The notes under the pieces are model-generated. The model was not told the origin of the DNA, searched no databases, and saw nothing but the letters and a program-made list of their open reading frames with translations. 64,000 nt of DNA from Shinella sp. WSJ-2 (GTDB lineage: Bacteria; Pseudomonadota; Alphaproteobacteria; Rhizobiales; Rhizobiaceae): positions 662,689-726,688 of the forward strand of contig NZ_QWBU01000002.1 of NCBI RefSeq assembly GCF_003432075.1. Direction: 5' to 3'. Shown piece after piece: positions 1 through 10,435 of this stretch (positions are counted from its first letter, which is position 1; each line of letters opens with the position of its first letter). Position numbers and translations under genes: made by a program.

Positions 1-174
1 ATGACCAACGGGCAATGGCAGACGCAGGTTCTGGCGAACCTGATGTTCGACTGGATGTTCCGCGGCGGCGGCGATTTCGGGCGCGGCGCGTCCATCGCCG
101 TCGTCATCATGATCCTGGTCATCCCGATCATGATCTGGAACATCCGCAACGCCACCAAGGAAATGGAGCGCTGA
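1..174 (+). CDS. aglF: Alpha-glucoside ABC transporter permease AglF, C-terminal end (partial)
   Basis: An open frame runs in from the window edge and stops at TGA 172-174. The last 57 residues end in one hydrophobic helix and a short basic cytoplasmic tail, as expected for the end of a MalF-type sugar permease. The next gene starts one base after the stop and encodes the partner permease, so this is the upstream permease of the agl operon (order aglE-aglF-aglG-aglA-aglK in Sinorhizobium, from memory). An ATG happens to lie at base 1, but a 57-residue permease is not credible, so I treat the gene as truncated by the window. The AglF identity rests on context and this short tail. Confidence 0.75.
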   Translation: MTNGQWQTQVLANLMFDWMFRGGGDFGRGASIAVVIMILVIPIMIWNIRNATKEMER

Positions 175-175
175 G

Positions 176-1321
176 ATGATTGCTTCCGCCCGTTCGCCGC
201 TCATCATCGTCGTCCATATTTCCGTCCTGCTGCTCGTCGCGCTCTGGACGCTGCCGACCGCCGGCCTCCTGATCTCGTCGCTGCGTGACAAGGACCAGCT
301 CGCCGTCTCCGGCTGGTGGACGGCCCTTTCCACCTCCTCGCAGAACCTCACCGGCCGCGCCGCTTCGCCCGAAGCGCAGGTCGAGAAGGACGGCAAGTTC
401 GTCATCGAGGGCAAGCTCCTCGAAGGCGACACTGCCAAGATCTCGGCCTTCGGCGTGCGCCCTTTGCAGCCGTCCGCCTTCGAAGCCGGCAAGCCCGCCG
501 ATCTGGGCGACGGCCAGACATTGACCGTCAACGAGGACGGCAGCTACCAGATCGTCTCGCCGACCAAGATGGAAGGCACGCGCGGCCAGCGCATCTTCTA
601 CACGGCGTCCGTGCCGCCGCGCTTCACGCTCGACAATTATCGTGAAGTGCTGAATGCCGCCGGCATCGGCTCGTCCTTCATCAACTCGCTGACGGTGGCG
701 ATCCCCTCGACGATCATCCCGATCCTCGTTGCCGCCTTCTGCGCCTATGCGCTGGCCTGGATGCCGTTCCCCGGCCGGGCGATCCTGATCGCCGTCATCG
801 TCGGCCTGCTCGTCGTGCCGCTGCAAATGTCGCTGATCCCGCTCCTGAAGCTCTATAACGGCGTCGGCGCGTTCTTCGGCGTGCCTGCGAAAACCTATGT
901 CGGCATCTGGCTCGCCCATATGGGCTTCGGCTTGCCGCTCGCGGTCTATCTGCTGCGCAACTACATGGCCGGCCTGCCGCGCGAAATCCTGGAATCCGCC
1001 CGCGTCGATGGCGCCAGCGATTTCGATATCTTCGTGAAGATCATCCTGCCGCTCTCCTTCCCGGCACTTGCCTCGTTCTCCATCTTCCAGTTCCTGTGGA
1101 CCTGGAACGACCTGCTCGTCGCCATGGTCTTCCTTGGCACGGGTAATGACGAGCTGGTGCTGACCGGACGCCTGGTGAACCTGCTCGGTTCGCGCGGCGG
1201 CAACTGGGAAATCCTCACGGCCTCTGCCTTCATCACCATCATCGTGCCCCTCATCGTGTTCTTCAGCCTGCAGCGCTATCTCGTGCGCGGCCTGCTGTCG
1301 GGTTCGGTCAAGGGCGGCTGA
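176..1321 (+). CDS. aglG: Alpha-glucoside ABC transporter inner-membrane permease AglG
   Basis: MalG-type permease of 381 residues, paired with AglF to form the membrane channel for sucrose, maltose or trehalose uptake. The first membrane helix (about 12-32) is followed by a large hydrophilic, presumably periplasmic insert (about 35-150) that ordinary MalG proteins lack. The usual helices follow, with the EAA loop for ATPase contact near residues 268-290 (ESARVDGASDFDIFVKI). The C terminus is a typical permease tail. The gene starts one base after the aglF stop, so translation is probably coupled. The family call is firm; the substrate is inferred from the neighbouring glucosidase and ATPase. 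Confidence 0.88.
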   Translation: MIASARSPLIIVVHISVLLLVALWTLPTAGLLISSLRDKDQLAVSGWWTALSTSSQNLTGRAASPEAQVEKDGKFVIEGKLLEGDTAKISAFGVRPLQPSAFEAGKPADLGDGQTLTVNEDGSYQIVSPTKMEGTRGQRIFYTASVPPRFTLDNYREVLNAAGIGSSFINSLTVAIPSTIIPILVAAFCAYALAWMPFPGRAILIAVIVGLLVVPLQMSLIPLLKLYNGVGAFFGVPAKTYVGIWLAHMGFGLPLAVYLLRNYMAGLPREILESARVDGASDFDIFVKIILPLSFPALASFSIFQFLWTWNDLLVAMVFLGTGNDELVLTGRLVNLLGSRGGNWEILTASAFITIIVPLIVFFSLQRYLVRGLLSGSVKGG

Positions 1322-1349
1322 TGCCTTTCAGATAATAGGACATGCAAGA

Positions 1350-3005
1350 ATGACGACGACGTCGGATTCCACCCTTCTCATCCCGGACAAGGACTGGTGG
1401 CGTGGCGCGGTGATCTACCAGATCTATCCGCGCTCGTTCCAGGACACGAATGGCGACGGGATCGGCGACCTCAAGGGCATCACCGAGCGGCTTGCCCATG
1501 TCGCCTCGCTGGGCGCGGATGCGATCTGGATTTCGCCGTTCTTCACCTCACCGATGAAGGATTTCGGCTACGACGTCTCGGATTACCAGGATGTAGACCC
1601 GATCTTCGGGGAGCTAGCCGATTTCGACGCGCTGATCGCCGAGGCGCATCGTCTCAACATCCGCGTCATGATCGACCTCGTCCTGTCGCACACCTCCGAC
1701 AAACATCCGTGGTTCGTCGAAAGCCGCTCGCGCCGCACCAATCCCAAGGCGGACTGGTATGTCTGGGCGGATTCGAAGCCCGATGGCACGCCGCCGAACA
1801 ACTGGCTGTCGATCTTCGGCGGCTCCGCCTGGCAGTGGGACCCGACGCGCCTGCAATATTACATGCACAACTTTCTGACCTCGCAGCCGGACTTGAACCT
1901 GCACAATCCCGAGGTTCAGGACGCGCTGCTCTCGGTCGCCCGCTTCTGGCTGGAGCGCGGCGTCGACGGCTTCCGCCTCGATACGATCAACTTCTACTTC
2001 CACGACAAGGAGCTGCGCGACAACCCGTCGCTCGCCCCCGAGCGGCGCAACGCGCAGACGGCGCCGGCCGTGAACCCCTATAACTACCAGGAACATATCT
2101 ACGACAAGAACCAGCCGGAGAACCTGGAATTCCTGAAGCGCTTTCGCGCCGTGATGGAAGAGTTTCCGGCAATCGCCGCCGTGGGCGAGGTGGGCGACAG
2201 CCAGCGCGGTCTGGAGATCGCCGGCGAATACACCTCCGGCGGCGACAAGATGCACATGTGCTACGCCTTCGAATTCCTGGCGCCCGACCCGCTGACGCCG
2301 GCCTTCGTTGCCGATACCCAGCGCGCGCTGGAAAAGGCAGCACCCGAAGGCTGGGTCTGCTGGGCCTTCTCCAACCATGACGTGATGCGCCATGTCACCC
2401 GCTGGGGTAATGCCGTCACCGACCATGAGGCGCATGCAAAGCTGCTCGCCAGCCTCCTGATGTCGCTGCGCGGTTCCGTCTGCATCTATCAGGGCGAGGA
2501 ACTGGCGCTGCCGGAGGCCGAGCTCGCCTATGAGGATCTGCAGGATCCCTATGGCATCCAGTTCTGGCCGGATTTCAAGGGTCGCGACGGCTGCCGCACG
2601 CCCATGGTCTGGGAAAGCGACAAGCAATCCGGCGGCTTTAGCCAGGGCAAGCCGTGGCTGCCCGTCCCGGACGTCCATCTCGAGCGCGCCGTCAGCGTGC
2701 AGGAGGGCGACGACGCCTCGGTTCTCGCGCATTACCGCCGCTTCCTCGCCTTCCGCAAGGAGCACGTGGCGCTGGTCAAGGGTGAGATCGACTTCCAGTC
2801 GGCCGAAGGTGCCATCCTTTCTTTCGTGCGCACGCACGGCAACGAGAAGGTCTTCTGCGCCTTCAACATGAGCCCGATCGCCCGCCTCGCCGATCTTCCG
2901 GCAGGCCAGCTGGAGGTGCTGGAAGGCCATGGCTTCGGCAGCATCATGCATGAGGAAAATATCGAACTTCCGGCCTGGAGCGGGTTCTTCGCCCGCTTTG
3001 CTTGA
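1350..3005 (+). CDS. aglA: Alpha-glucosidase AglA, GH13 family
   Basis: Cytoplasmic alpha-glucosidase of 551 residues with no signal peptide. It hydrolyses the disaccharides brought in by the Agl transporter to glucose. The N-terminal GH13 barrel starts with the WWRGAVIYQIYPRSF motif (about 16-30). The catalytic residues are visible: nucleophile D211 in DGFRLDT, acid/base E280 in VGEVGDS, and D344 in FSNHDVMR. Length and motifs match bacterial oligo-alpha-glucosidases. It lies 28 bp after aglG and 30 bp before aglK, clearly in one operon. An AGGA about nine bases upstream supports the ATG at 1350. Confidence 0.92.
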   Translation: MTTTSDSTLLIPDKDWWRGAVIYQIYPRSFQDTNGDGIGDLKGITERLAHVASLGADAIWISPFFTSPMKDFGYDVSDYQDVDPIFGELADFDALIAEAHRLNIRVMIDLVLSHTSDKHPWFVESRSRRTNPKADWYVWADSKPDGTPPNNWLSIFGGSAWQWDPTRLQYYMHNFLTSQPDLNLHNPEVQDALLSVARFWLERGVDGFRLDTINFYFHDKELRDNPSLAPERRNAQTAPAVNPYNYQEHIYDKNQPENLEFLKRFRAVMEEFPAIAAVGEVGDSQRGLEIAGEYTSGGDKMHMCYAFEFLAPDPLTPAFVADTQRALEKAAPEGWVCWAFSNHDVMRHVTRWGNAVTDHEAHAKLLASLLMSLRGSVCIYQGEELALPEAELAYEDLQDPYGIQFWPDFKGRDGCRTPMVWESDKQSGGFSQGKPWLPVPDVHLERAVSVQEGDDASVLAHYRRFLAFRKEHVALVKGEIDFQSAEGAILSFVRTHGNEKVFCAFNMSPIARLADLPAGQLEVLEGHGFGSIMHEENIELPAWSGFFARFA

Positions 3006-3035
3006 TCGGTCAAAAACTATTGGGGAGGTAAGAGC

Positions 3036-4127
<1,092 letters not shown>

Positions 4128-4139
4128 TTCTTCGCCCGG

Positions 4140-4162
4140 GCGGCAGGATTTCGACCTGCCGC
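4140..4162 (+). terminator. Hairpin after aglK (possible weak terminator)
   Basis: An eight-base inverted repeat, GCGGCAGG at 4140-4147 and CCTGCCGC at 4155-4162, starts 13 bp after the aglK stop. No U-tract follows, so it may be only an mRNA-stabilising hairpin. Confidence 0.4.
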
Positions 4163-4286
4163 TCAACCCGATATTAAGCCTTGTTGCCTAGGCTTTCCCC
4201 CGGAAAATCGAGAATGCCGGGGGCAGGCAACAATGGGCATGGGTCAGACACCGCGCAACAACTACCTCAACAAGGAAGAGTCCTTC

Positions 4287-4643
4287 ATGTACGACCGGGA
4301 AAAGAGTTTCCCGATGGAGGATACCTGTAACGAGGCGCGCATCGAATTCACCGAGAACGGCGGCCTCGTCAATCTCGTCTCCCGCCGTGGTCTGATCGTC
4401 AAGCTCTCGCGCAGCGGCGCCGTCATCACCATGACGACGAAGTTCCAGCTGCCGCGCAACTTCTATCTCGACATCGTCAGCGCCCGCCTGCCGATGATCG
4501 GCTGCCTGACGCAGCGCGTTTATCCCAACGATGTCGTCGAGGCCCGCTTCCTGCGCCTGCTCTCCGACAAGGACCTGCAGCGCATCTTCGTCTATTCGAC
4601 GCACCGCAACCACCAGAACCGGACGCTGGATATTTACAGCTGA
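4287..4643 (+). CDS. Small PilZ-like domain protein (degenerate)
   Basis: Predicted soluble protein of 118 residues. The middle resembles PilZ (RGLIVKLSRSGAVIT, then LPRNFYLDI and a C-terminal VEARFLRL strand). However, the RxxxR c-di-GMP-binding motif is absent and the usual D/N-x-S-x-x-G is changed to K-L-S-R-S-G. It may therefore not bind c-di-GMP. I chose ATG 4287 because AAGGAAGAG lies six bases upstream; an in-frame ATG at 4233 would add 18 residues but has a weaker ribosome site. A terminator at 4650-4676 closes it as a single gene. The function is unknown. Confidence 0.6.
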   Translation: MYDREKSFPMEDTCNEARIEFTENGGLVNLVSRRGLIVKLSRSGAVITMTTKFQLPRNFYLDIVSARLPMIGCLTQRVYPNDVVEARFLRLLSDKDLQRIFVYSTHRNHQNRTLDIYS

Positions 4644-4649
4644 TACGAA

Positions 4650-4676
4650 AAGAGGTTCGAAACGCCTCTCTTTTTC
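4650..4676 (+). terminator. Intrinsic terminator after the PilZ-like gene
   Basis: AGAGG (4651-4655) pairs with CCTCT (4665-4669), followed by CTTTTTCT. It starts seven bases after the stop codon. The stem is short but the T-run is clear. Confidence 0.6.
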
Positions 4677-4708
4677 TCTCTGCCGTCACCCGAACTTGGC
4701 ACGGCCTG

Positions 4709-4799
4709 TCCCGTCATGCTTCGGCTTGACCCGAGCATCCATCCACCCTGCAGGCCCGACTTGCATCTGTGGATCCTCGGTTCAAGGCCGAGGATGATG
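4709..4799. repeat. Palindromic intergenic repeat, RIME/RPE-like
   Basis: The interval between the PilZ-like gene and edd contains two half-elements that face each other: CCGTCATGCTTCGGCTTGAC at about 4710-4729 and a related sequence ending CCGAGGATGATG at about 4770-4799. CGAGCATCC and GGATCCTCG flank a central spacer. Similar dispersed palindromes are known between genes in rhizobia and Brucella. The copy is imperfect. I see no second copy in this window, so family membership rests on remembered consensus. Confidence 0.55.
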
Positions 4800-4838
4800 T
4801 TGCGTGTGTGGTGCTGGGTTGCCCAAATCACACGCCAC

Positions 4839-6659
4839 TCACGCGAACAGCACACTTGCGCCGTGATCCGCTGGACCTGCAATGGCGCGGAAGGCGGCGA
4901 AGAGCTCGCGGCCCATGCCGAACTCATTGCCCGAGAGATCGGCCGAGGCCTGCGGGCGCGCGGCGAATTCGGCAGCATCCACCAGAACCTCGATCGTGCC
5001 ATGGGTGGCGTCCAGACGGATCATGTCGCCGTTCTGGATGCGGCCGATCGGGCCGTTGTCGACGGCTTCGGGCGTTACATGAATGGCGGCCGGCACCTTG
5101 CCGGAAGCGCCGGACATGCGGCCGTCGGTGAGCAGCGCCACGCGCTGGCCGCGATCCTGCAAGATGCCGAGCACGGTGGTCAGCTTGTGCAGTTCCGGCA
5201 TGCCGTTCGATTTCGGCCCCTGGAAGCGCACGACGGCGATGAAATCGCCGGTCAGTTCGCCAGCCTTGAAGGCAGCATTGAGCTCCAGCTGGTCGTGAAA
5301 CACCTTGGCCGGGGCCTCGATGACATGGCGCTCCGGCTTGACGGCGGAGATCTTGATGACCGCCTTGCCGATATTGCCGCTCAACATCTTCAGGCCGCCG
5401 GTCGGCTGGAAGGGCGTCTCGATATTGGCGAGCACCTTCGGGTCGTGGCTGACCTTCGGCGACGGCTCGCGCACCACCGCGCCGTTCTCGCCGAGCCGGG
5501 CATCGACCGTGTAGGCCTTGAGGCCCTGGCCATAGACCGTGCGCACGTCGTCATGCAGCATGCCGGTCTTGAGCAGTTCTTGAATAAGGAAGCCCATGCC
5601 GCCGGCCGCGTGGAAATGGTTCACATCGGCAAGGCCGTTCGGATAGACGCGGGCGAGCAAGGGCACGATGTCGGACAGTTCGGAAATATCCTGCCAGGTC
5701 AGAACGATACCGGCGGCGCGCGCCATGGCGATGAGATGCAGCGTGTGGTTGGTCGAACCACCCGTGGCATGCAGGCCGACGACGCCGTTGACGACGGAAC
5801 GTTCATCGATCATCTCGCCAGCCGGCGTGAATTCGTTGCCCTGCGCGGTAATCGCCAGTGCCCGCTTGGCGGCTTCCCTGGTCAGCGCGTCTCGCAGCGG
5901 CGTGCCGGGATTGATGAAGGAGGCACCGGGCATGTGGAAGCCCATGATCTCCATCAGCATCTGGTTGGAGTTCGCCGTGCCGTAGAAGGTGCAGGTGCCG
6001 GGTCCATGATAGGACTTGGACTCGGCTTCGAGCAGCTCCGCGCGGCCGACCTTGCCCTCGGCGAAGAGTTGGCGCACGCGCGCCTTCTCGTCGTTCGGCA
6101 GGCCAGAGGTCATCGGGCCGGCGGGGATGAAGACGGCCGGCAGGTGGCCGAAGGTCAAGGCGGCAATCGTAAGCCCGGGGACGATCTTGTCGCAGACGCC
6201 GAGATAGACGACCGAATCGAACATGTTGTGCGACAGGCCGACGCCGGCCGCCATGGCGATCAGGTCGCGCGAGAACAGCGACAGTTCCATGCCCGGCTGG
6301 CCCTGGGTGACGCCGTCGCACATGGCCGGCACACCGCCCGCCACCTGCGCCACGCCGCCGGCTTCTCGCGCGGCATCGCGGATGAGGGCCGGATAGGTCT
6401 CGAACGGCTGATGGGCCGAGAGCATGTCGTTATAGGAGGTGATGATGCCGAGGTTCGGGACGCGATCGCCGGCGAGCGCGTCTTTCTCGGCGGGGGAACA
6501 GACCGCGAAGCCGTGCGCAAGGTTCCCGCAGGAAAGGATCGAGCGGTGCACACCCTTGGAGATGGCAGCACGGACGCGGCCGAGATAGGGCTCGCGATGC
6601 GGCTTGGAGCGTTCGACGATACGGGCGGTGATGGCTTCGATGCGTTTATCGGCGGACAT
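4839..6659 (-). CDS. edd: Phosphogluconate dehydratase Edd
   Basis: 6-phosphogluconate dehydratase, 606 residues, the usual length for Edd. It converts 6-phosphogluconate to KDPG in the Entner-Doudoroff pathway. It belongs to the IlvD/Edd family of Fe-S dehydratases: the cluster cysteines lie in CGNLAHGF and MCDGVTQG, and the C-terminal part has the [11 protein letters not shown] motif. The start at 6659 ([10 protein letters not shown]) fits the family N terminus; the frame stays open 84 bases further upstream without homology. It is the last gene of zwf-pgl-edd on the minus strand, 120 bp after pgl. The KDPG aldolase gene is not in the window. Confidence 0.95.
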   Translation of the reverse strand: MSADKRIEAITARIVERSKPHREPYLGRVRAAISKGVHRSILSCGNLAHGFAVCSPAEKDALAGDRVPNLGIITSYNDMLSAHQPFETYPALIRDAAREAGGVAQVAGGVPAMCDGVTQGQPGMELSLFSRDLIAMAAGVGLSHNMFDSVVYLGVCDKIVPGLTIAALTFGHLPAVFIPAGPMTSGLPNDEKARVRQLFAEGKVGRAELLEAESKSYHGPGTCTFYGTANSNQMLMEIMGFHMPGASFINPGTPLRDALTREAAKRALAITAQGNEFTPAGEMIDERSVVNGVVGLHATGGSTNHTLHLIAMARAAGIVLTWQDISELSDIVPLLARVYPNGLADVNHFHAAGGMGFLIQELLKTGMLHDDVRTVYGQGLKAYTVDARLGENGAVVREPSPKVSHDPKVLANIETPFQPTGGLKMLSGNIGKAVIKISAVKPERHVIEAPAKVFHDQLELNAAFKAGELTGDFIAVVRFQGPKSNGMPELHKLTTVLGILQDRGQRVALLTDGRMSGASGKVPAAIHVTPEAVDNGPIGRIQNGDMIRLDATHGTIEVLVDAAEFAARPQASADLSGNEFGMGRELFAAFRAIAGPADHGASVLFA

Positions 6660-6779
6660 GGGAGCTATCCTGACTTCCTCGATTGCATTTGACACGGCAA
6701 AGCGAGCGGGAGTGCTGCGCCATCCGCGGGTAAACGGCGCCACGCGCCGGGCATGTTCGGCTTCAGCCGGCTGAGTGCT

Positions 6780-7478
6780 CTAGGGCGCCCAGTAGATATC
6801 GACCGGCGTCGCCGCGCGCCGGAGAATGGCGCGGATCGGCATGTCGGTTTCGGGGCCGTCCGCTTCCGCAGCGGCCAGCACGTCTTTCTTGCCCTGACCT
6901 TCGATATGCAGCGCCAGAAGGCGGGCATCCTGAAGGCTGGTGAAGGTGAAGGTAAGGCGGGTTTCACCGGCACCCTCAGCTTCCATGGTGACCACGCCGC
7001 GTGGCGTCTCAGCCGAGATGGCTTCGGCGAGATTGTTGCCGCCGGGGAAGAACGACGCCGTATGACCATCCGTTCCCATGCCGAGAATGGCGACGTCGAA
7101 CGGCACGCCAAGCGAAACGGCATCGGCAGACACGATTTTTGCCGCCTCTTCCGGACTGCCGGCTTCCCGGTAGAGCGGAAGAAAGCCCGCGGCCTTCGCC
7201 TTGTCCTGCAACAGGTTGTCGGCAACCAGCTGATGGTTGGAGCGCGGGTTATCCGCCGGAACGAAACGCTCGTCGACGAGCGTCACCGTCACCTTGGACC
7301 AATCAATATCACGGTTGGACAGTGCCTTGAAGAAAGCCTTTGGAGTCGAGCCGCCGGAGACCGCGATGGTCGCCTTGCCGCGGGCCGCGATCGCGTCGGC
7401 AAGCGCGGCGGCAACCGTGTCCGCCAGACCCTCGGCCAGATCGGCGCCGTTGTTGAATTCGTGCAATCTCGCGCTCAT
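6780..7478 (-). CDS. pgl: 6-phosphogluconolactonase Pgl
   Basis: Hydrolyses 6-phosphogluconolactone made by Zwf to 6-phosphogluconate. The protein has 232 residues and is of the DevB/SOL type of the NagB-like superfamily, with IAVSGGSTPKAFF near residue 40, VTLVDERFVP near 82 and the GMGTDGHTASFFPG motif near 140. Start and length match the family. Its start lies nine bases after the zwf stop, so the two are co-transcribed. Confidence 0.94.
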   Translation of the reverse strand: MSARLHEFNNGADLAEGLADTVAAALADAIAARGKATIAVSGGSTPKAFFKALSNRDIDWSKVTVTLVDERFVPADNPRSNHQLVADNLLQDKAKAAGFLPLYREAGSPEEAAKIVSADAVSLGVPFDVAILGMGTDGHTASFFPGGNNLAEAISAETPRGVVTMEAEGAGETRLTFTFTSLQDARLLALHIEGQGKKDVLAAAEADGPETDMPIRAILRRAATPVDIYWAP

Positions 7479-7487
7479 CGCAATTCC

Positions 7488-8960
7488 TTACGCTTCGTGC
7501 CAGGTGCGGCCGTCGCGCTCGATGAGCGCGATCGACTGGCTCGGACCCCAGGTGCCGGCGGTGTAGCCCTGCGCCTGCTGGCCGGTCGCTTCCCACGCCT
7601 TCAGGATCGGGTCGACCCAGCGCCAGGCGGCTTCCACTTCGTCGCGGCGCATGAAGAGCGTCTGGTTATTGCGGATGACATCGAGCAGCAGGCGCTCGTA
7701 AGCGTCGGCATTGCGGGCATCGAAGGCCTCGGCGAAGCTCATGTCGAGCGAAACGTTGCGCAGGCGCATGCCGCCCGGGCCCGGGTCCTTGATCATCAGC
7801 GACTGCTTGACGCCTTCATCCGGCTGTAGGCGGATGATGAGCTGGTTAGCTTCGATACGGCCGGCCGAGGGGTCGAAAATCGAATGCGGGATCGGCTTGA
7901 AGGTGATGACGATCTCCGACATGCGCGCGGCGAGACGTTTTCCCGTCCGGATGTAGAAGGGCACACCCGCCCAGCGCCAGTTGCCGATCTCGGCCTTTAT
8001 GGCGACGAAGGTTTCCGTATTGGAGACGCCGCCTTCCAGCTCCTCCAGATAGCCCTTTACCGGGCCGCCGGCCGAAGCACCGGCGCGGTACTGGCCGCGT
8101 ACCGTCAGGCGCTCGACATTGTATTGGTCGATCGGTTTCAGCGCGCGCAGCACCTTCAGCTTCTCGTCGCGCACGGCCTCGGCGTCCATGGAGGAGGGTA
8201 CTTCCATGGCGACGAGGCAGAGCAGCTGGAGAATGTGGTTCTGCACCATGTCGCGCAGCGCGCCGGCCTTGTCGTAGTAACCGGCACGGCTTTCGAGGCC
8301 GACGGATTCGGCGACCGTGATCTGCACATGGTCGATATGGGCGGAGTTCCACAGCGGCTCGTAGAGCGCGTTGGCAAAGCGCAGCGCCATCAGGTTCTGC
8401 ACCGTCTCCTTGCCGAGATAGTGGTCGATGCGGAAAATCTGCTCTTCGCGGAACACTTTGCCGATCGTGTTGTTCAATTCGTTTGCGGAGGCAAGATCGC
8501 GGCCGATCGGCTTCTCGACGACGATGCGGGTCTGCTTGGTGATCAGCTTGTGGTCGCGGATCTTTTCCGAGATATCGCCGAAGATCGCTGGCGCGACGGC
8601 GAGATAGAAGGCGCGCACGCGCTCCTTGCCCTCGTCGAGCAGGTCCTTCAGCTTGTCCCAGCCGGCATCGGACTTGGCGTCGACGGCGACATAGAACAGC
8701 CGGTCGCAAAAAGCCTTGACCTGCTCATCCTCGAATTCGCCAGGCTTCAGGTGCTCCTTCAGCGCATCGACGGCGAACTTGCGGTATTCCGCATCCGTGA
8801 ATGCGGTGCGCGACGCGCCGATGATGCGCGTCGGGTCGGAGAGCTGGCCATCGAGCTGCCGGTGATAGAGGGCCGGAAGGAGCTTGCGCTCCGCAAGGTC
8901 GCCGGTTCCACCGAAGACGACATAGTCGAAGGGTTCAACAGGAATGATCTGGCTGCTCAT
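7488..8960 (-). CDS. zwf: Glucose-6-phosphate 1-dehydrogenase Zwf
   Basis: Oxidises glucose-6-phosphate to the lactone with NADP+ or NAD+. The protein has 490 residues. The N-terminal nucleotide-binding fold starts FDYVVFGGTGDLAERKL, and the active-site motif is FRIDHYLGKE. I chose ATG 8960 (MSSQIIPVEP) because the family begins there; an upstream in-frame ATG at 9035 would add 25 unrelated residues. It is the first gene of the zwf-pgl-edd operon, so its promoter lies in 8961-9054, where there is a long inverted repeat. Confidence 0.95.
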   Translation of the reverse strand: MSSQIIPVEPFDYVVFGGTGDLAERKLLPALYHRQLDGQLSDPTRIIGASRTAFTDAEYRKFAVDALKEHLKPGEFEDEQVKAFCDRLFYVAVDAKSDAGWDKLKDLLDEGKERVRAFYLAVAPAIFGDISEKIRDHKLITKQTRIVVEKPIGRDLASANELNNTIGKVFREEQIFRIDHYLGKETVQNLMALRFANALYEPLWNSAHIDHVQITVAESVGLESRAGYYDKAGALRDMVQNHILQLLCLVAMEVPSSMDAEAVRDEKLKVLRALKPIDQYNVERLTVRGQYRAGASAGGPVKGYLEELEGGVSNTETFVAIKAEIGNWRWAGVPFYIRTGKRLAARMSEIVITFKPIPHSIFDPSAGRIEANQLIIRLQPDEGVKQSLMIKDPGPGGMRLRNVSLDMSFAEAFDARNADAYERLLLDVIRNNQTLFMRRDEVEAAWRWVDPILKAWEATGQQAQGYTAGTWGPSQSIALIERDGRTWHEA

Positions 8961-9001
8961 CGGAAATCTCGATCTCGTTCTGTTGTCGGCGTTATAATCT
9001 A

Positions 9002-9041
9002 ATCGATTTAAAAACACCAGCGTGCAACGCAACAAATCGAT
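9002..9041 (-). promoter_or_regulatory. Inverted repeat upstream of zwf (candidate operator)
   Basis: ATCGATTT at 9002-9009 and AAATCGAT at 9034-9041 form perfect eight-base arms separated by 24 bases. They lie 42-81 bp before the zwf start in the only promoter-sized gap for the operon. The regulator is unknown. Confidence 0.35.
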
Positions 9042-9054
9042 CTTTCCGTGTCGA

Positions 9055-10338
9055 TCACAGCCTGTCGCGCAGAGCGTACCACGTCATGGCGAGGAAGAGC
9101 AGCGGCGACCGGAACCTCGAACCACCCGGAAAGGCCTGGATTTTCAGGGCTTTCAGCTGGTCGAGCTCCGCGCTGCCACCAGTCACGTCCTCGGCATAGA
9201 GCTTGCCACAGTAGTTTGACAGCATGACGCCATGGCCGGAATAACCGCCGATCGTCGTAATACCGGGCATAACCTCGCGGACATAGGGTTTACGCGGCAT
9301 GGTGATGCCGACCGAACCACCCCAGGCATGGGTGAGCTCGATGCCCTTCAGCTCCGGATAGACCTCCTCGATCTGCCGGCGGATCGGCGGCGTCATGTCG
9401 TCGAGATTTTCCGAATAGGCCTCGCGCCCGCCGAACAGCAGGCGTCCGTCGCGGGTCTTGCGGAAGTAGCGCACGACGAAACGCGTGTCGGCAATCGCTT
9501 CGCCGCCGGGAATGATCGACGGAAACTTGTCGAGCGGCACGGTCGCGCCGATGAAGGAGCGGATCGGCATGACATGGGCCGCCGTCTTCGGTTCGAGATT
9601 GCCGATATAGGCGTTGCAGCAGATCAGCGCCCTGTCGGCGCGGATCGTGCCCCTCGCGGTGGTGATGACCGCTTTGCCGCCCGCCCGCTCGATCTTCAGG
9701 GCAGGGGTCTTTTCATGCAGGCTCGCACCGGCGGCCTTTGCCGCCTTGGCAACGCCGACCAGCAGCTTCATCGGGTGGATATGGCCGGTGCCGGTATCGC
9801 GCATGCCGAAGAAGAAGCGTTTCGAGCCGACGCGCTGTTCTGTCTCCGCGCGGTCCATATAGCTCAGATGCCTGTAGCCGAAGCGCGTCGCGGCGATCTC
9901 GATATGATCGCGAAACTCCTTCTCATAGCTTGCCTTATGGCTCACATTGAGCTGGCCGGGCACATAGTCGATCTCGAGGTTCTGGCTGGCGGCGAAATCG
10001 TGGATATGCTGCTTGGCATTTTCCGCGAGATCGAACAGCGCCTTGGCGCGCTCGAAGCCGAGTTCGGCTTCGAGGGCCTCCGCGTCGGCCCGCTGGCCGG
10101 TGCCGAGCTGTCCGCCGTTGCGGCCGGACGCGCCGTCGCCGAAGCGATGCGCCTCGACAAGCACGACGCGCACGCCCTTCTTCGCGAGATTATAGGCGGC
10201 CTGCAGGCCGGTGAAGCCGCCGCCCACGATCGCGACATCGGTCTCGACGGAGCCGTCGAGCGGGGCATATTCGGGACGGTCGCCGACACTGGCCTCATAC
10301 CAGGAGACGCCGGGGGAAATCGGGCTTTGCCAAGGCAT
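9055..10338 (-). CDS. puuB: FAD-dependent oxidoreductase, gamma-glutamylputrescine oxidase-like
   Basis: DAO-family flavoenzyme of 427 residues, close in length to E. coli PuuB. The FAD-binding motif VAIVGGGFTG is near residues 36-45, and the C-terminal FAD motif GGYSGHGVMLSNYCGK is present. It probably oxidises gamma-glutamyl-putrescine, or a related glutamylated amine, to the aldehyde. The glutamine-synthetase-like gene just upstream would make that substrate. ATG 10338 is preferred over GTG 10347 because it matches the family N terminus; neither has a clear ribosome site. The exact amine is inferred from context. Confidence 0.8.
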   Translation of the reverse strand: MPWQSPISPGVSWYEASVGDRPEYAPLDGSVETDVAIVGGGFTGLQAAYNLAKKGVRVVLVEAHRFGDGASGRNGGQLGTGQRADAEALEAELGFERAKALFDLAENAKQHIHDFAASQNLEIDYVPGQLNVSHKASYEKEFRDHIEIAATRFGYRHLSYMDRAETEQRVGSKRFFFGMRDTGTGHIHPMKLLVGVAKAAKAAGASLHEKTPALKIERAGGKAVITTARGTIRADRALICCNAYIGNLEPKTAAHVMPIRSFIGATVPLDKFPSIIPGGEAIADTRFVVRYFRKTRDGRLLFGGREAYSENLDDMTPPIRRQIEEVYPELKGIELTHAWGGSVGITMPRKPYVREVMPGITTIGGYSGHGVMLSNYCGKLYAEDVTGGSAELDQLKALKIQAFPGGSRFRSPLLFLAMTWYALRDRL

Positions 10339-10435
10339 AGCGCACACTCATAAGGTCAAGAGGGTGCGGCGGCGCGCCGGGGCGCCGGCCGCTTCTCAGG
10401 TCTGGTCTCTTGCGGCGGCCCGGACCGCCGGCCGC

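Noticed and set aside
4716..6692. Open frame of 658 codons on the plus strand over edd
   Set aside because: Antisense to edd, no recognisable domain.
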